64,000 nt of DNA from Ramlibacter rhizophilus (lineage in GTDB: Bacteria; Pseudomonadota; Gammaproteobacteria; Burkholderiales; Burkholderiaceae_C), in assembly GCF_004681965.1 (NCBI RefSeq), contig NZ_SMLL01000005.1, forward strand, positions 372,001-436,000. Reading direction: 5' to 3'. Position numbers and translations under genes: made by a program. Below the pieces are notes generated by a model that worked only from the letters and a program-made list of their open reading frames with translations, was not told where the DNA came from and did not search any database. Shown here piece after piece: positions 45,534 through 55,142 of this stretch (position 1 is the stretch's first letter; the number at the start of each line of letters is the position of its first letter).

Positions 45534-46013
45534 TCAGCCGGCGTTGGTACCGGCGATTCCCCACCGGGCGAGCGCCGCGTCGTCGCTCACCCGGGCATCG
45601 ACCCAGCGCTCACCCTCGGGCGTGCGCTCCTTCTTCCAGAACGGCGCCTGGGTCTTGAGGTAGTCCATCAGGAACTCGCAGGCCTGGAAGCTCTGGCCGC
45701 GGTGCGCCGAGGTGACGGCCACCAGCACGATCTGGTCCTGCGGCTGCAGCGGCCCCACGCGGTGGATGACGCGCACGGCGCGGATGTCGAAGCGGCGCAG
45801 GGCCTCGTCGATCATGGCCTCGATGGACGCCTCGGTCATGCCGGGGTAGTGCTCCAGCTCCATGGCGCTCACGGCGCTGCCCTCGCTGCGGTCCCGCACG
45901 GTGCCCACGAAACTGCACACGGCGCCCACCCCTGCGTCGCCCGCGCGCAGGGCCGCCACTTCGGCGCCGAGGTCGAAGTCCCCGGCCTGGATGCGAACGC
46001 GCGCGGACGCCAT
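45534..46013 (-). CDS. moaE: molybdopterin synthase catalytic subunit
   Basis: A 159-residue protein that, with MoaD, adds two sulfurs to precursor Z to form molybdopterin. Family segments are AVCSFVGTVRDRSEG, MELEHYPGMTEASIE, RVIHRVGPLQPQDQIVLVAV, SAHRGQSFQACEFLMDYLK and the catalytic-lysine stretch APFWKKE. The ATG at 46013 is preferred over that at 46019 because AAGGGG then has a 6-nt spacing. It is the last gene of the leftward run beginning with alaA and starts 11 nt after moaD. Confidence 0.96.
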   Translation of the reverse strand: MASARVRIQAGDFDLGAEVAALRAGDAGVGAVCSFVGTVRDRSEGSAVSAMELEHYPGMTEASIEAMIDEALRRFDIRAVRVIHRVGPLQPQDQIVLVAVTSAHRGQSFQACEFLMDYLKTQAPFWKKERTPEGERWVDARVSDDAALARWGIAGTNAG

Positions 46014-46024
46014 GGCCATCCCCT

Positions 46025-46276
46025 TCAGCCCCCGGTGACCGGGGGGAAGAACGCGACCTCGGCCCCCTCGCGAAGGGCCGTGGTTTCATCGGCCATGACC
46101 TGGTCGATGGCCATGCGCAGGGCCCGCTCGCGTGAGAGCGCTTCGGCATGGCGCCCGCCACGGTCGATCAACTGCTCGCGCAGCGCGCCGAGCGTGGTGG
46201 CCTCGGTGTCGATGGTTTCCGAGGCGGTGCCGATGGCCTCGCGAACCGAGGCGAAGTAACGCAGCGAGAGCTTCAT
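46025..46276 (-). CDS. moaD: molybdopterin synthase sulfur carrier subunit
   Basis: An 83-residue ubiquitin-like sulfur carrier. The C-terminus PPVTGG is the required double glycine that is adenylated and thiocarboxylated; the opening MKLSLRYFASVREAIG and EVAFFPPVTGG match MoaD. Its ATG overlaps the moeA stop by 4 nt (ATGA), which suggests translational coupling. Confidence 0.96.
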   Translation of the reverse strand: MKLSLRYFASVREAIGTASETIDTEATTLGALREQLIDRGGRHAEALSRERALRMAIDQVMADETTALREGAEVAFFPPVTGG

Positions 46277-47529
46277 GACAGCAGTTGCGCAAGGTCGAGG
46301 AAAGGCACCGCTTCGCCGCGCTGGATGGTGCGGCCGGCCGCGACATCGACCAGCCCGTCGCACCAGGCCGCCGAGGTGAGCACGCCCGAGCTCTGGTTGG
46401 GGAACAAGGCGAGTCCGCCTTCGCCGTCGCGCCGCACGCGCAGGAACTCGCGCCGCTTGTCCGCGCGCGGCCAGTCGAAGTGGGCGGGCAGCGCGCTGGC
46501 CACCGGTGCCAGCTGCGTGGCGCCCTGGAGCTTGAGCAGGAAGGGCCGTACCAGCAGCAGGAAGGTGACGAAGCTGGACACCGGGTTGCCCGGCAGGCCG
46601 ATGAAGTGGCACTCGCCGTCCGCTTGCCTGCCGACGACACCGTAGGCGAAGGGCTTGCCCGGCTTCATGGCGATCTGCCACAGGTCCAGCCGGCCGAGCT
46701 GCTGCACGGCCGGCTTGATGTGGTCTTCCTCCCCCACGGAGACGCCGCCGCTGGTGAGGATCAGGTCGTGCGAACCCGCGGCCGAGCGCAAGGCCTCCAG
46801 CGTGGCCTCGCGCCGGTCGGGCACGATGCCCAGGTCCGAGACCTCGCAGCCCAGGCGCAGCAGCAGGCTGCGCAGGAAGAAACGGTTGGAGTTGTAGATG
46901 GCCCCGGGCGGCATGCGCTCGGGCGGCAGCTCGCCGGGCATGACCAGCTCGTCGCCGGTGGAGAACAGGGCCACGCGAGGACGCTGCGCCACCTCCAGCC
47001 GCGCCATGCCGATGCCGGCGGCCAGGCCCAGGGCCGCGGGGCCGAGGCGCTCACCGGCGCGCAGGATGGTGGCGCCCCGCGTGACGTCCTCGCCGCTGCG
47101 GCGGATCCAGGCGCCGGCCGGGGCCGGCTTGAGGATGCGGACCTGGCCTTCTTCCTGCGCCGGCGCGGTGTCTTCCTGCATGACGACGGCGTCGGCGCCC
47201 TGCGGCACCGGCGCGCCGGTGAAGATGCGCGCCACGCTGCCGGGCGCGAGCGGCGCGGCCGCCGCGCCCGCGGGGATGCGTTGGCTCACCGGCAGCGCCG
47301 CGCCCTGCTCGAGGGCCCGCGCCACCTCGGCGCTGCGCACCGCGTAGCCGTCCATGGCGCTGTTGTCCTGCGGCGGCACCTGCAGGGCCGAGACCAGGTC
47401 CTGCGCGAGCACGCGCCCGTCGGCGTCGAAGGTGGAGACGGTCTCGCGGCCCGCGAGCGGCCGCGCGTGCGCCAGCAGCTCGGCCAGCGCATCGTCCAAA
47501 GGCCGCAGGGTGGGACGCGCCGCATTCAT
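46273..47529 (-). CDS. moeA: molybdopterin molybdenumtransferase
   Basis: A 418-residue cytoplasmic enzyme that inserts molybdate into adenylated molybdopterin. Family motifs are QDNSAMDGYAVRS near residue 55, ARIFTGAPVPQGADAVVMQE near residue 100, FSTGDELV, the MPT-binding TSGGVSVGEEDH near residue 265, and GLPGNPVSS. The ATG at 47529 overlaps the mobB stop by 4 nt; the longer upstream frame is unsupported. Length is normal. It lies between mobB and moaD in the run. Confidence 0.96.
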   Translation of the reverse strand: MNAARPTLRPLDDALAELLAHARPLAGRETVSTFDADGRVLAQDLVSALQVPPQDNSAMDGYAVRSAEVARALEQGAALPVSQRIPAGAAAAPLAPGSVARIFTGAPVPQGADAVVMQEDTAPAQEEGQVRILKPAPAGAWIRRSGEDVTRGATILRAGERLGPAALGLAAGIGMARLEVAQRPRVALFSTGDELVMPGELPPERMPPGAIYNSNRFFLRSLLLRLGCEVSDLGIVPDRREATLEALRSAAGSHDLILTSGGVSVGEEDHIKPAVQQLGRLDLWQIAMKPGKPFAYGVVGRQADGECHFIGLPGNPVSSFVTFLLLVRPFLLKLQGATQLAPVASALPAHFDWPRADKRREFLRVRRDGEGGLALFPNQSSGVLTSAAWCDGLVDVAAGRTIQRGEAVPFLDLAQLLS

Positions 47530-48059
47530 GCGTAGATCTCCGGGCGATAGTCGAATCGCTCGCCATTGTCGGTCAGCCACTGGGCGACCGCGTCGGGGTC
47601 GTTGAGGTCCAGCACGGGCCGCAGGGTCGCCTCGGGCAGATTCGCCGGCTCGTCCGTGGCGATGGCGACGATGAAGTCGTCATCCATGTAGCGCGCCGGC
47701 TTGCCCGCGGATGCCCGCCAGACCTCGACCTTGAGCAGGTTGCTCTCCTTGAAGCCCTCGACCAGCACCCAGTCCACGCCCTCCCACAGCTCGGCGACGA
47801 GGTGGTGCACCGACAGCCGCGCGGGCTGCTCGAACTCGCGGATCAGGGCCAGGCGCCGCTCGGACGCGACCACCACCTCGAAGGCGCCGGCCTCGCGGTG
47901 GCGATAGGTGTCCTTGCCCGGATGGTCGATGTCGAAGGCATGGTGCGCATGCTTGACCACCGATACGCGCAGCCCGCGCAGCCTGAGCGCAGGAATGAGG
48001 CGCTCGACCAGCGTCGTCTTGCCCGAGCCGGAGTAGCCGGCGAAACCCACTACCTTCAT
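47526..48059 (-). CDS. mobB: molybdopterin-guanine dinucleotide biosynthesis protein B
   Basis: A 177-residue P-loop GTPase that assists the GMP transfer step of molybdenum-cofactor maturation. Walker A is GYSGSGKTT at about residues 8-16; VVKHAHHAFDIDHPGKDTYR and DWVLVEGFK are MobB segments. The partner MobA is not in the window. It follows thrC after 25 nt, which places cofactor genes directly behind threonine synthesis in what is probably one transcript. Confidence 0.95.
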   Translation of the reverse strand: MKVVGFAGYSGSGKTTLVERLIPALRLRGLRVSVVKHAHHAFDIDHPGKDTYRHREAGAFEVVVASERRLALIREFEQPARLSVHHLVAELWEGVDWVLVEGFKESNLLKVEVWRASAGKPARYMDDDFIVAIATDEPANLPEATLRPVLDLNDPDAVAQWLTDNGERFDYRPEIYA

Positions 48060-48084
48060 GTCGTCCTGCCGTTTCGTGCCGCGC

Positions 48085-49493
48085 TCACGCGCAATGCGCC
48101 GCGATGTAGTCCTTGACCCTGCCCACGTCGGCCGGCAGCACCGTCACGCGGCGCGGCAGCAGCTCGATGCCCTCGAAGCGCGCCGGCCGCTCGGGCTCGC
48201 GCCGCAGCGCTTCGACGATGGTGGCGGCGAACTTGATGGGAAGCGCCGTCTCCAGCACGATCATGGGCACGCCGGGCTGGCGGTGCTCGCGCGCGACCTT
48301 CAGGCCGTCGGCCGTGTGCGTGTCGATCATCCGGTGATGCTTCTCGTACACCTCGCGGATGGTGGCCAGGCGGTCGGCATGCGTGCTGCGGCCGCTGCGG
48401 AACCCGAAGCGATCGCGGGCGAGCGGCAGCTCGGCGGACAGGTCGAAGCGCCCTTGCTGCTGCAGGGCCGCTGCGAACAGCGCGCGCACGCGCTCGCCGT
48501 CACGCCCCAGCAGGTCGAAGACGAAGCGCTCGAAGTTGCTGGCCTTGGAGATGTCCATGCTGGGGCTGGAGGTCTCGTACGTGTCGGCGGCGCCGCGCAC
48601 GCGGTAGATGCCGGTGCGGAAGAACTCGTCGAGGACGTCGTTCTCGTTGGTGGCGACCACCAGCGTCTCGATGGGCAGGCCCATCATGCGCGCGACGTGC
48701 CCGGCGCAGACATTGCCGAAGTTGCCCGAAGGCACGGCGAAGCTCACGCGTTCGCCCTCGCCGCGCGTGGCCTGGAACCAGCCGGCGAAGTAGTACACCA
48801 CCTGGGCCACGAGGCGCGCCCAGTTGATGGAGTTGACCGTTCCAATGCGCAAGCGCCGCTTGAACTCCAGGTCATTGGAGACGGCCTTGACGATGTCCTG
48901 GCAGTCGTCGAAGACGCCTTCGATGGCCAGGTTGTGGATGTTCTCGTCCTGCAGGCTGAACATCTGCGCCTGCTGGAAGGGGCTCATGCGCCCATGCGGC
49001 GAGGTCATGAAGACCCGCACGCCCTTCTTGCCCCGCATGGCGTACTCGGCGGCGCTGCCCGTGTCGCCCGAGGTGGCGCCCAGGATGTTGAGCTCCTCGC
49101 CGCGACGCGCCAGCTCGTACTCGAACAGGTGGCCCAGCAGCTGCATGGCCATGTCCTTGAAGGCCAGCGTGGGGCCGTTGGACAGGGCCTGGAGGTACAG
49201 GCCGTCCGCCAGCGCCGCCACCGGCGCGATCTCGCGCGTGCCGAAGACCTCTTGCGTGTAGGTCTTGCGGCAGATGGCGCGCAGGTCCTCGGCCGGGATG
49301 TCGTCGATGTAGAGCGAGAGGATCTCGAAGGCGAGGTCCGCATAGGGCAGGCCGCGCCAGCGCGCGAGCGTGGCCGCATCGACCTGCGGGTAGTGCTCGG
49401 GCAGGTAGAGGCCGCCGTCGGGCGCCAGGCCTTCGAGCAGAATCTCGCTGAAGCGCTTGCGATCCGGATGGCCGCGGGTGGACAGGTAGCGCA

Positions 49494-49494
<1 letters not shown>
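48085..49494 (-). CDS. thrC: threonine synthase
   Basis: A 469-residue PLP enzyme that turns O-phosphohomoserine into threonine. The PLP lysine is Lys113 in GPTLAFKDMAMQLLG; the opening MRYLSTRG, LGATSGDTGSAAEYAMRGK and VPSGNFGNVCAGHVA are typical of the longer, fungal/proteobacterial-type threonine synthase. The ATG overlaps the hom stop by one nt (TGATG). It works directly after homoserine dehydrogenase; homoserine kinase is not present here and must be elsewhere. Confidence 0.97.
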
Positions 49495-50800
<1,306 letters not shown>

Positions 50801-50804
<4 letters not shown>

Positions 50805-52027
50805 GAGGAGTGACGCTTGCGGTAGGTTTCGAGGAACTTCGCGATGCGGCCGATGGCCTCGCGAAGGTCGTCTTCATGGGGAAGGAAGACCATGCGGAAG
50901 TGGTCGGGCCGCGGCCAGTTGAAGCCGGTGCCCTGCACCAGCATCACGCGCGTTTCCTGCAGCAGCTGCAGAAAGAACTGCCGGTCGTCCTGGACCGGAT
51001 AGACCTGCGGGTCCAGGCGCGGGAACATGTACAGCGCCGCGCGCGGCTTGACGCAGCTGACGCCGGGAATGGCCGTGAGCATCTCGTAGGCCACGTCGCG
51101 CTGGCGGCGCAGGCGCCCGCCGGGCCCGACCAGCTCATGGATGCTCTGGTAGCCGCCCAGCGCCGTCTGGATGGCCCACTGCCCCGGCACATTGGCGCAC
51201 AGGCGCATGTTGGTGAGCATGTTCAGGCCTTCGATGTAGTCGGCCGCGGGCTTCCTGTCGCCCGAGACCACCATCCAGCCGGCCCGGTAGCCGCAGGACC
51301 GGTAGCTCTTGGACAGCGAGTTGAAGGTCAGCGTGAGCACGTCTTCCGACAGGCTGGCGATGGCCGTGTGCTGCGCGTCCTCGTAGAGCACCTTGTCGTA
51401 GACCTCGTCGGCCAGGATCACCAGGCCATGCTCGCGCGCGACGGCGACGATCTCGCGCAGCAGTTCGGGCGAGTACAGCGCGCCCGTGGGGTTGTTGGGG
51501 TTGATGACCACGATGCCCTTGGTGCGCGGCGTGATCTTGCGGCGGATGTCCGCCACGTCGGGCATCCATTCGTTGGCCTCGTCGCACAGGTAGTGCACGG
51601 GCGTGCCGCCGGACAGCGTGGTGGCTGCGGTCCACAGCGGGTAGTCGGGCGTGGGGATGAGCAGCTCGTCGCCGTCGTCGAGCAGCGCGTTGGTGGCCAT
51701 GGCGATGAGTTCGCTCGCGCCATTGCCGAGGTACACATCGTCCAGCGTGACGCCCTTGATGCCTTGTTGCTGCGTGTAATGCATCACCGCCTTGCGGGCG
51801 GCGAAAATGCCCTTGCTGTCCGAGTAACCTGCCGAGTTGGGCAGGTTGCGGGCCATGTCCTGCTGGATCTCCTCGGGTGCGTCGAAGCCGAAGGCGGCGA
51901 GGTTGCCGATGTTGAGCTTGATGATCTTCTGGCCCTCGTCCTCCATGCGCCGGGCGGCGTCCATGATGGGCCCGCGGATATCGTAGAGAACGTTGGCCAG
52001 CTTGGCCGATTTCTGGATGGTCTTCAA
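50801..52027 (-). CDS. alaA: glutamate-pyruvate aminotransferase (AlaA-like)
   Basis: A 408-residue class I aminotransferase. The opening KTIQKSAKLANVLYDIRGPI and LNIGNLAAFGFDAPEEI match AlaA; the PLP lysine is Lys240 in FNSLSKSYRSCGYRAGWM; NPNNPTGALYS contains the cofactor-binding Asn. It should make alanine from pyruvate and glutamate. It heads the leftward run alaA-hom-thrC-mobB-moeA-moaD-moaE and is divergent from the Mth938-like gene, with a 60-nt AT-richer intergenic stretch (52028-52087) that must hold both promoters. Confidence 0.93.
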
Positions 52028-52087
52028 AGGGCCTCCGGCAAGGCGTCTCGCGGTGAAAACCTACAATTTGACCATAGTTGAACCACC

Positions 52088-52465
52088 ATGAAACTGCAGC
52101 CCGACCGCTCCAGCGCACCGACCATCACGGGTCATGGACCCGGCTGGGTGGCCGTGGACGGACAGCGCATCGAACACAGCGTCATCGTGGGCTCGCAGGG
52201 CGAGCGCATCGACTGGCCCGCGGCTGCGTGGGAAGCCCTGCAGCCCACGCACTTCGAGACCCTGGCCGCCCTGGACGTGGAGGTGGTGATCTTCGGCAGC
52301 GGATCACGCATCCGCTTCCCGCGGCCGGCGTGGCTCGCGCCGCTGGTCGCGCGACGCATCGGCGTGGAGACCATGGACACGGCCGCGGCCTGCCGCACCT
52401 ACAACATCCTGGCCCAGGAAGGTCGTCGCGTGGCCGCCGCGCTGGTGGTCGAAACACCGGCCTGA
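52088..52465 (+). CDS. Mth938-like domain protein
   Basis: A 125-residue protein of the Mth938/NDUFAF3-like family (DUF498). Typical segments are the glycine-aromatic loop ITGHGPGWVAVDGQRIEHSV, the strand VEVVIFGSGSRIRFP, and IGVETMDTAAACRTYNILAQ followed by EGRRVAAALVVE. Mitochondrial relatives help assemble complex I; the bacterial role is unsettled. It is divergent from alaA and 143 nt upstream of the peroxiredoxin gene. No catalytic residues are expected. Confidence 0.9.
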   Translation: MKLQPDRSSAPTITGHGPGWVAVDGQRIEHSVIVGSQGERIDWPAAAWEALQPTHFETLAALDVEVVIFGSGSRIRFPRPAWLAPLVARRIGVETMDTAAACRTYNILAQEGRRVAAALVVETPA

Positions 52466-52532
52466 AGCACGCGCACAACCGGCGGTGGGGGCCGCGCACG
52501 GACCCTGCGCCCCGGCCAGAGATGTAAATCGG

Positions 52533-52539
52533 TTAAAAT
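52533..52539 (+). promoter_or_regulatory. -10-like box ahead of the peroxiredoxin gene
   Basis: TTAAAAT in an AT-rich pocket about 70 nt upstream of the peroxiredoxin ATG. No good -35 box at 16-18 nt is evident. Confidence 0.4.
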
Positions 52540-52608
52540 CGACGACCCACGCCACGGCTACGCCTTGGCGCCGCCACGAGAAAACCCTGTCACGCGAGAT
52601 ACAAGTCC

Positions 52609-53085
52609 ATGGCGATCGTTGTCAACAAACCCATTCCAGAATTTGAAGCGAACGCCACCGGTGGGCTCAAGGTGTCCAACACCTCGCACCTGGGCCAGAT
52701 TCTGGTGCTGTATTTCTACCCCAAGGACAACACGCCCGGCTGCACCACCGAGGCCATGCAATTTCGCGACAAGTACAAGGACTTCGTCAAGGCCGGCGCC
52801 ACGGTCTTCGGCGTCTCGCGCGACAACATGAAGTCGCACGACGACTTCAAGGCCAAGCTCGAGCTGCCTTTCGAACTCATCGCCGACACCGAAGAGAAAA
52901 TGTGCCACATGTTCGGCGTGGTCAAGAACAAGATCATGTACGGCAAGAAGGTCAAGGGCATCGAGCGCAGCACCTTCCTCATCGGTGCCGACGGCATCCT
53001 CAAGCAGGAGTGGCGCGGCCTCAAGGTGCCCGGCCACGTGGACGAGGTGCTCAAGGCCGTCAAGCTCCTCAAGAAGGCTGCCTGA
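52609..53085 (+). CDS. bcp: thiol peroxidase, PrxQ/BCP-type peroxiredoxin
   Basis: A 158-residue cytoplasmic peroxiredoxin that reduces hydroperoxides. The peroxidatic Cys45 is in NTPGCTTEAMQF. The usual BCP resolving Cys five residues later is Met50 here; the only other cysteine is Cys99 (TEEKMCHMFG), so it is a 1-Cys type or resolves through another thiol. VFGVSRDNMKSHDDFKAKL and IERSTFLIGADGIL are family segments. The length is standard. A possible small-RNA transcription unit lies between it and the PhoH gene. Confidence 0.93.
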   Translation: MAIVVNKPIPEFEANATGGLKVSNTSHLGQILVLYFYPKDNTPGCTTEAMQFRDKYKDFVKAGATVFGVSRDNMKSHDDFKAKLELPFELIADTEEKMCHMFGVVKNKIMYGKKVKGIERSTFLIGADGILKQEWRGLKVPGHVDEVLKAVKLLKKAA

Positions 53086-53153
53086 GCTTCACCTGCCCGG
53101 CGCGCCTCGCTTCACCGATTCGAGGCGCTGCCACAACAGCGGTTCACCCGTCA

Positions 53154-53181
53154 TTGCCACGCCCCCTCGGGCATGCATAAT
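53154..53181 (+). promoter_or_regulatory. predicted sigma-70 promoter upstream of PhoH
   Basis: TTGCCA (53154-53159), 16 nt, CATAAT (53176-53181). This is one of the better sigma-70 matches in the window. It would start transcription near 53188, about 45 nt before a strong terminator. Confidence 0.55.
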
Positions 53182-53187
53182 GGTCCG

Positions 53188-53266
53188 CATGCTGTTGTCC
53201 CTGACGCGCCGCGTCACCGCTGCAAGCTCCGCAAAAGCCGCCCGGTTCTCGGGGCGGCTTTTTTCT
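53188..53266 (+). ncRNA. candidate small RNA or phoH leader attenuator
   Basis: A promoter-like pair and an intrinsic terminator bracket about 75-80 nt with no plausible coding frame of its own (a frame starting at 53190 runs through into the shadow of the PhoH gene). This could be a free small RNA or a leader whose terminator attenuates the downstream PIN-PhoH gene. No known RNA family is recognised. Nothing but sequence layout supports it. Confidence 0.35.
53232..53266. terminator. strong rho-independent terminator
   Basis: AAAAGCCGCCC, loop GGTTCTCG, GGGCGGCTTTTTTC: an 11-bp stem and a T run on the plus strand, with an A run that also serves the minus strand. It is 146 nt after the peroxiredoxin stop and 38 nt before the PhoH start. 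Confidence 0.85.
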
Positions 53267-53303
53267 TTTCCGCAGTCCACTCCATCCGGGAACACCCTCG
53301 CCT

Positions 53304-55022
53304 ATGCCGCTGCCCGCCGCCCCCACCAAACGCGCCGCCCTGCTTCCGTCCGATGCCTACGAGGCACCGGCCCGGACCTCGTCCAAGGCGGCTCGAAAAC
53401 CGGCGGCGGCCGGGGCGCTGGAGGCGCCTGAGCGGCCCCAGGCCGTGGTCTTCGATCCGCGGCCCGGCAGCGGCGGCGGCGATGCGCACGCGGAGTCCCT
53501 GCTGGAAGTCGAGGTGGACGACGAGGACATCGTCGTCATCGACGCCCCCGAGCCGGCGCCGGTGGAGACCGCGCGCCGCCGCCCTGCCGCCGCAAGCGAA
53601 GGCCGGCCGCGCAAGCCCAAGGCCAAGGCGACTGCCGCGGCCAAGCTCTTCGTGCTCGACACCAACGTGCTGATGCACGACCCGATGTGCCTGTTCCGCT
53701 TCGAGGAACACGACATCTTCCTGCCCATGATCGTGCTGGAGGAACTGGACAGCCACAAGAAGGGCACCACGGAGGTGGCGCGCAACGCACGGCAGGCGAG
53801 CCGCTCGCTGGACGCACTGGCCGGCTCCAACGGCGCCGACATCGCCGCCGGCATCCAGCTGGATGCGACCGGCCACCGCGAAGCGGGCGGGTGCCTGTTC
53901 TTCCAGACCCAGGCGCTGGCCATCACCACGCCGCAGAACCTGCCGCAGGGCAAGGCCGACAACCAGATCCTGGGCGTGGTGCAGGCGCTGCGCGACCAGC
54001 ATGCGCCCCGCGAGGTGGTGCTGGTGTCCAAGGACATCAACATGCGCGTGAAAGCCCGCGCGCTGGGCCTGGCGACCGAGGACTACCGCAACGACAAGAC
54101 CATCGACGACCTGGAGCTGCTGTACTCCGGCGCCCTGGCCCTGCCGCCGGACTTCTGGGCCAAGCACGGCAAGACGGTGGAGAGCTGGCAGAGCGGGCTG
54201 CACACCTTCTACCGGATCAGCGGGCCGATCGTCCCGAGTTTGCTGATCAACCAGTTCGTGTACTTCGAGGCGCCCGGCGAACCCAGCCTCTATGCCCGCG
54301 TGACCGAGATCCGCGGCCGCACCGCCGTGCTCAAGACCTTGAAGGACTACGGCCACCTCAAGCACGCCGTGTGGGGCGTGACCACGCGCAACCGCGAGCA
54401 GAACTTCGCCATGAACCTGCTCATGGACCCGGAGATCGACTTCGTGACGCTCACCGGCACCGCCGGCACCGGCAAGACGCTGATGGCCTTGGCCTCGGGC
54501 CTCACGCAGGTGCTGGACGAGCGGCGCTACACCGAGATCATCGTCACCCGCGCCACGGTGAGCGTGGGCGAGGACATCGGCTTCCTGCCCGGCACCGAGG
54601 AAGAGAAGATGGGCCCCTGGATGGGTGCGCTGGACGACAACCTCGAAGTGCTGGCCAAGACCGAGACCAGCGCCGGCGAGTGGGGACGTGCCGCCACCAA
54701 CGAGCTCATCCGCAGCCGCATCAAGGTCAAGAGCATGAATTTCATGCGCGGACGGACCTTCCTCAACAAGTACGTGATCGTCGACGAGGCGCAGAACCTC
54801 ACGCCCAAGCAGATGAAGACCCTGATCACCCGCGCCGGCCCGGGCACCAAGATCATCTGCATGGGCAACCTCGCGCAGATCGACACGCCCTACCTCACCG
54901 AAGGCTCTTCGGGCCTGACCTTCGCCGTGGACAAGTTCAAGGGCTGGCCGCACGGCGGGCACATCACGCTGGCGCGGGGCGAACGCTCGCGGCTGGCGGA
55001 CTTCGCGTCCGAAGCCCTGTAG
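53304..55022 (+). CDS. PIN-PhoH fusion protein (PhoH2-like)
   Basis: A 572-residue protein. The first ~110 residues are low-complexity and acidic/basic (no fold). A PIN nuclease domain follows: Asp119 in KLFVLDTNVLMHDP, VLEELDSHKKG and KDINMRVKARALGLATEDYR. The C-terminal PhoH ATPase has Walker A GTAGTGKT (Lys391), TRATVSVGEDIGFLPG, and Walker B KYVIVDEAQNLTPKQMK. PIN-PhoH (PhoH2) proteins are RNA helicase/ribonucleases in actinobacteria; the same role here is inference. The ATG at 53304 has a weak ribosome-binding site. Confidence 0.94.
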   Translation: MPLPAAPTKRAALLPSDAYEAPARTSSKAARKPAAAGALEAPERPQAVVFDPRPGSGGGDAHAESLLEVEVDDEDIVVIDAPEPAPVETARRRPAAASEGRPRKPKAKATAAAKLFVLDTNVLMHDPMCLFRFEEHDIFLPMIVLEELDSHKKGTTEVARNARQASRSLDALAGSNGADIAAGIQLDATGHREAGGCLFFQTQALAITTPQNLPQGKADNQILGVVQALRDQHAPREVVLVSKDINMRVKARALGLATEDYRNDKTIDDLELLYSGALALPPDFWAKHGKTVESWQSGLHTFYRISGPIVPSLLINQFVYFEAPGEPSLYARVTEIRGRTAVLKTLKDYGHLKHAVWGVTTRNREQNFAMNLLMDPEIDFVTLTGTAGTGKTLMALASGLTQVLDERRYTEIIVTRATVSVGEDIGFLPGTEEEKMGPWMGALDDNLEVLAKTETSAGEWGRAATNELIRSRIKVKSMNFMRGRTFLNKYVIVDEAQNLTPKQMKTLITRAGPGTKIICMGNLAQIDTPYLTEGSSGLTFAVDKFKGWPHGGHITLARGERSRLADFASEAL

Positions 55023-55142
55023 GACGGTCGCGCCCGACGCCCGGCTTGAGGTTCATCAAGCCAGGGCCGACGGATCACGGCAGACTTCGGGGATACCGCG
55101 GCCCCGCCGGTGGCGGGTTCGCATTGCAGCCGAGGAGTACCC

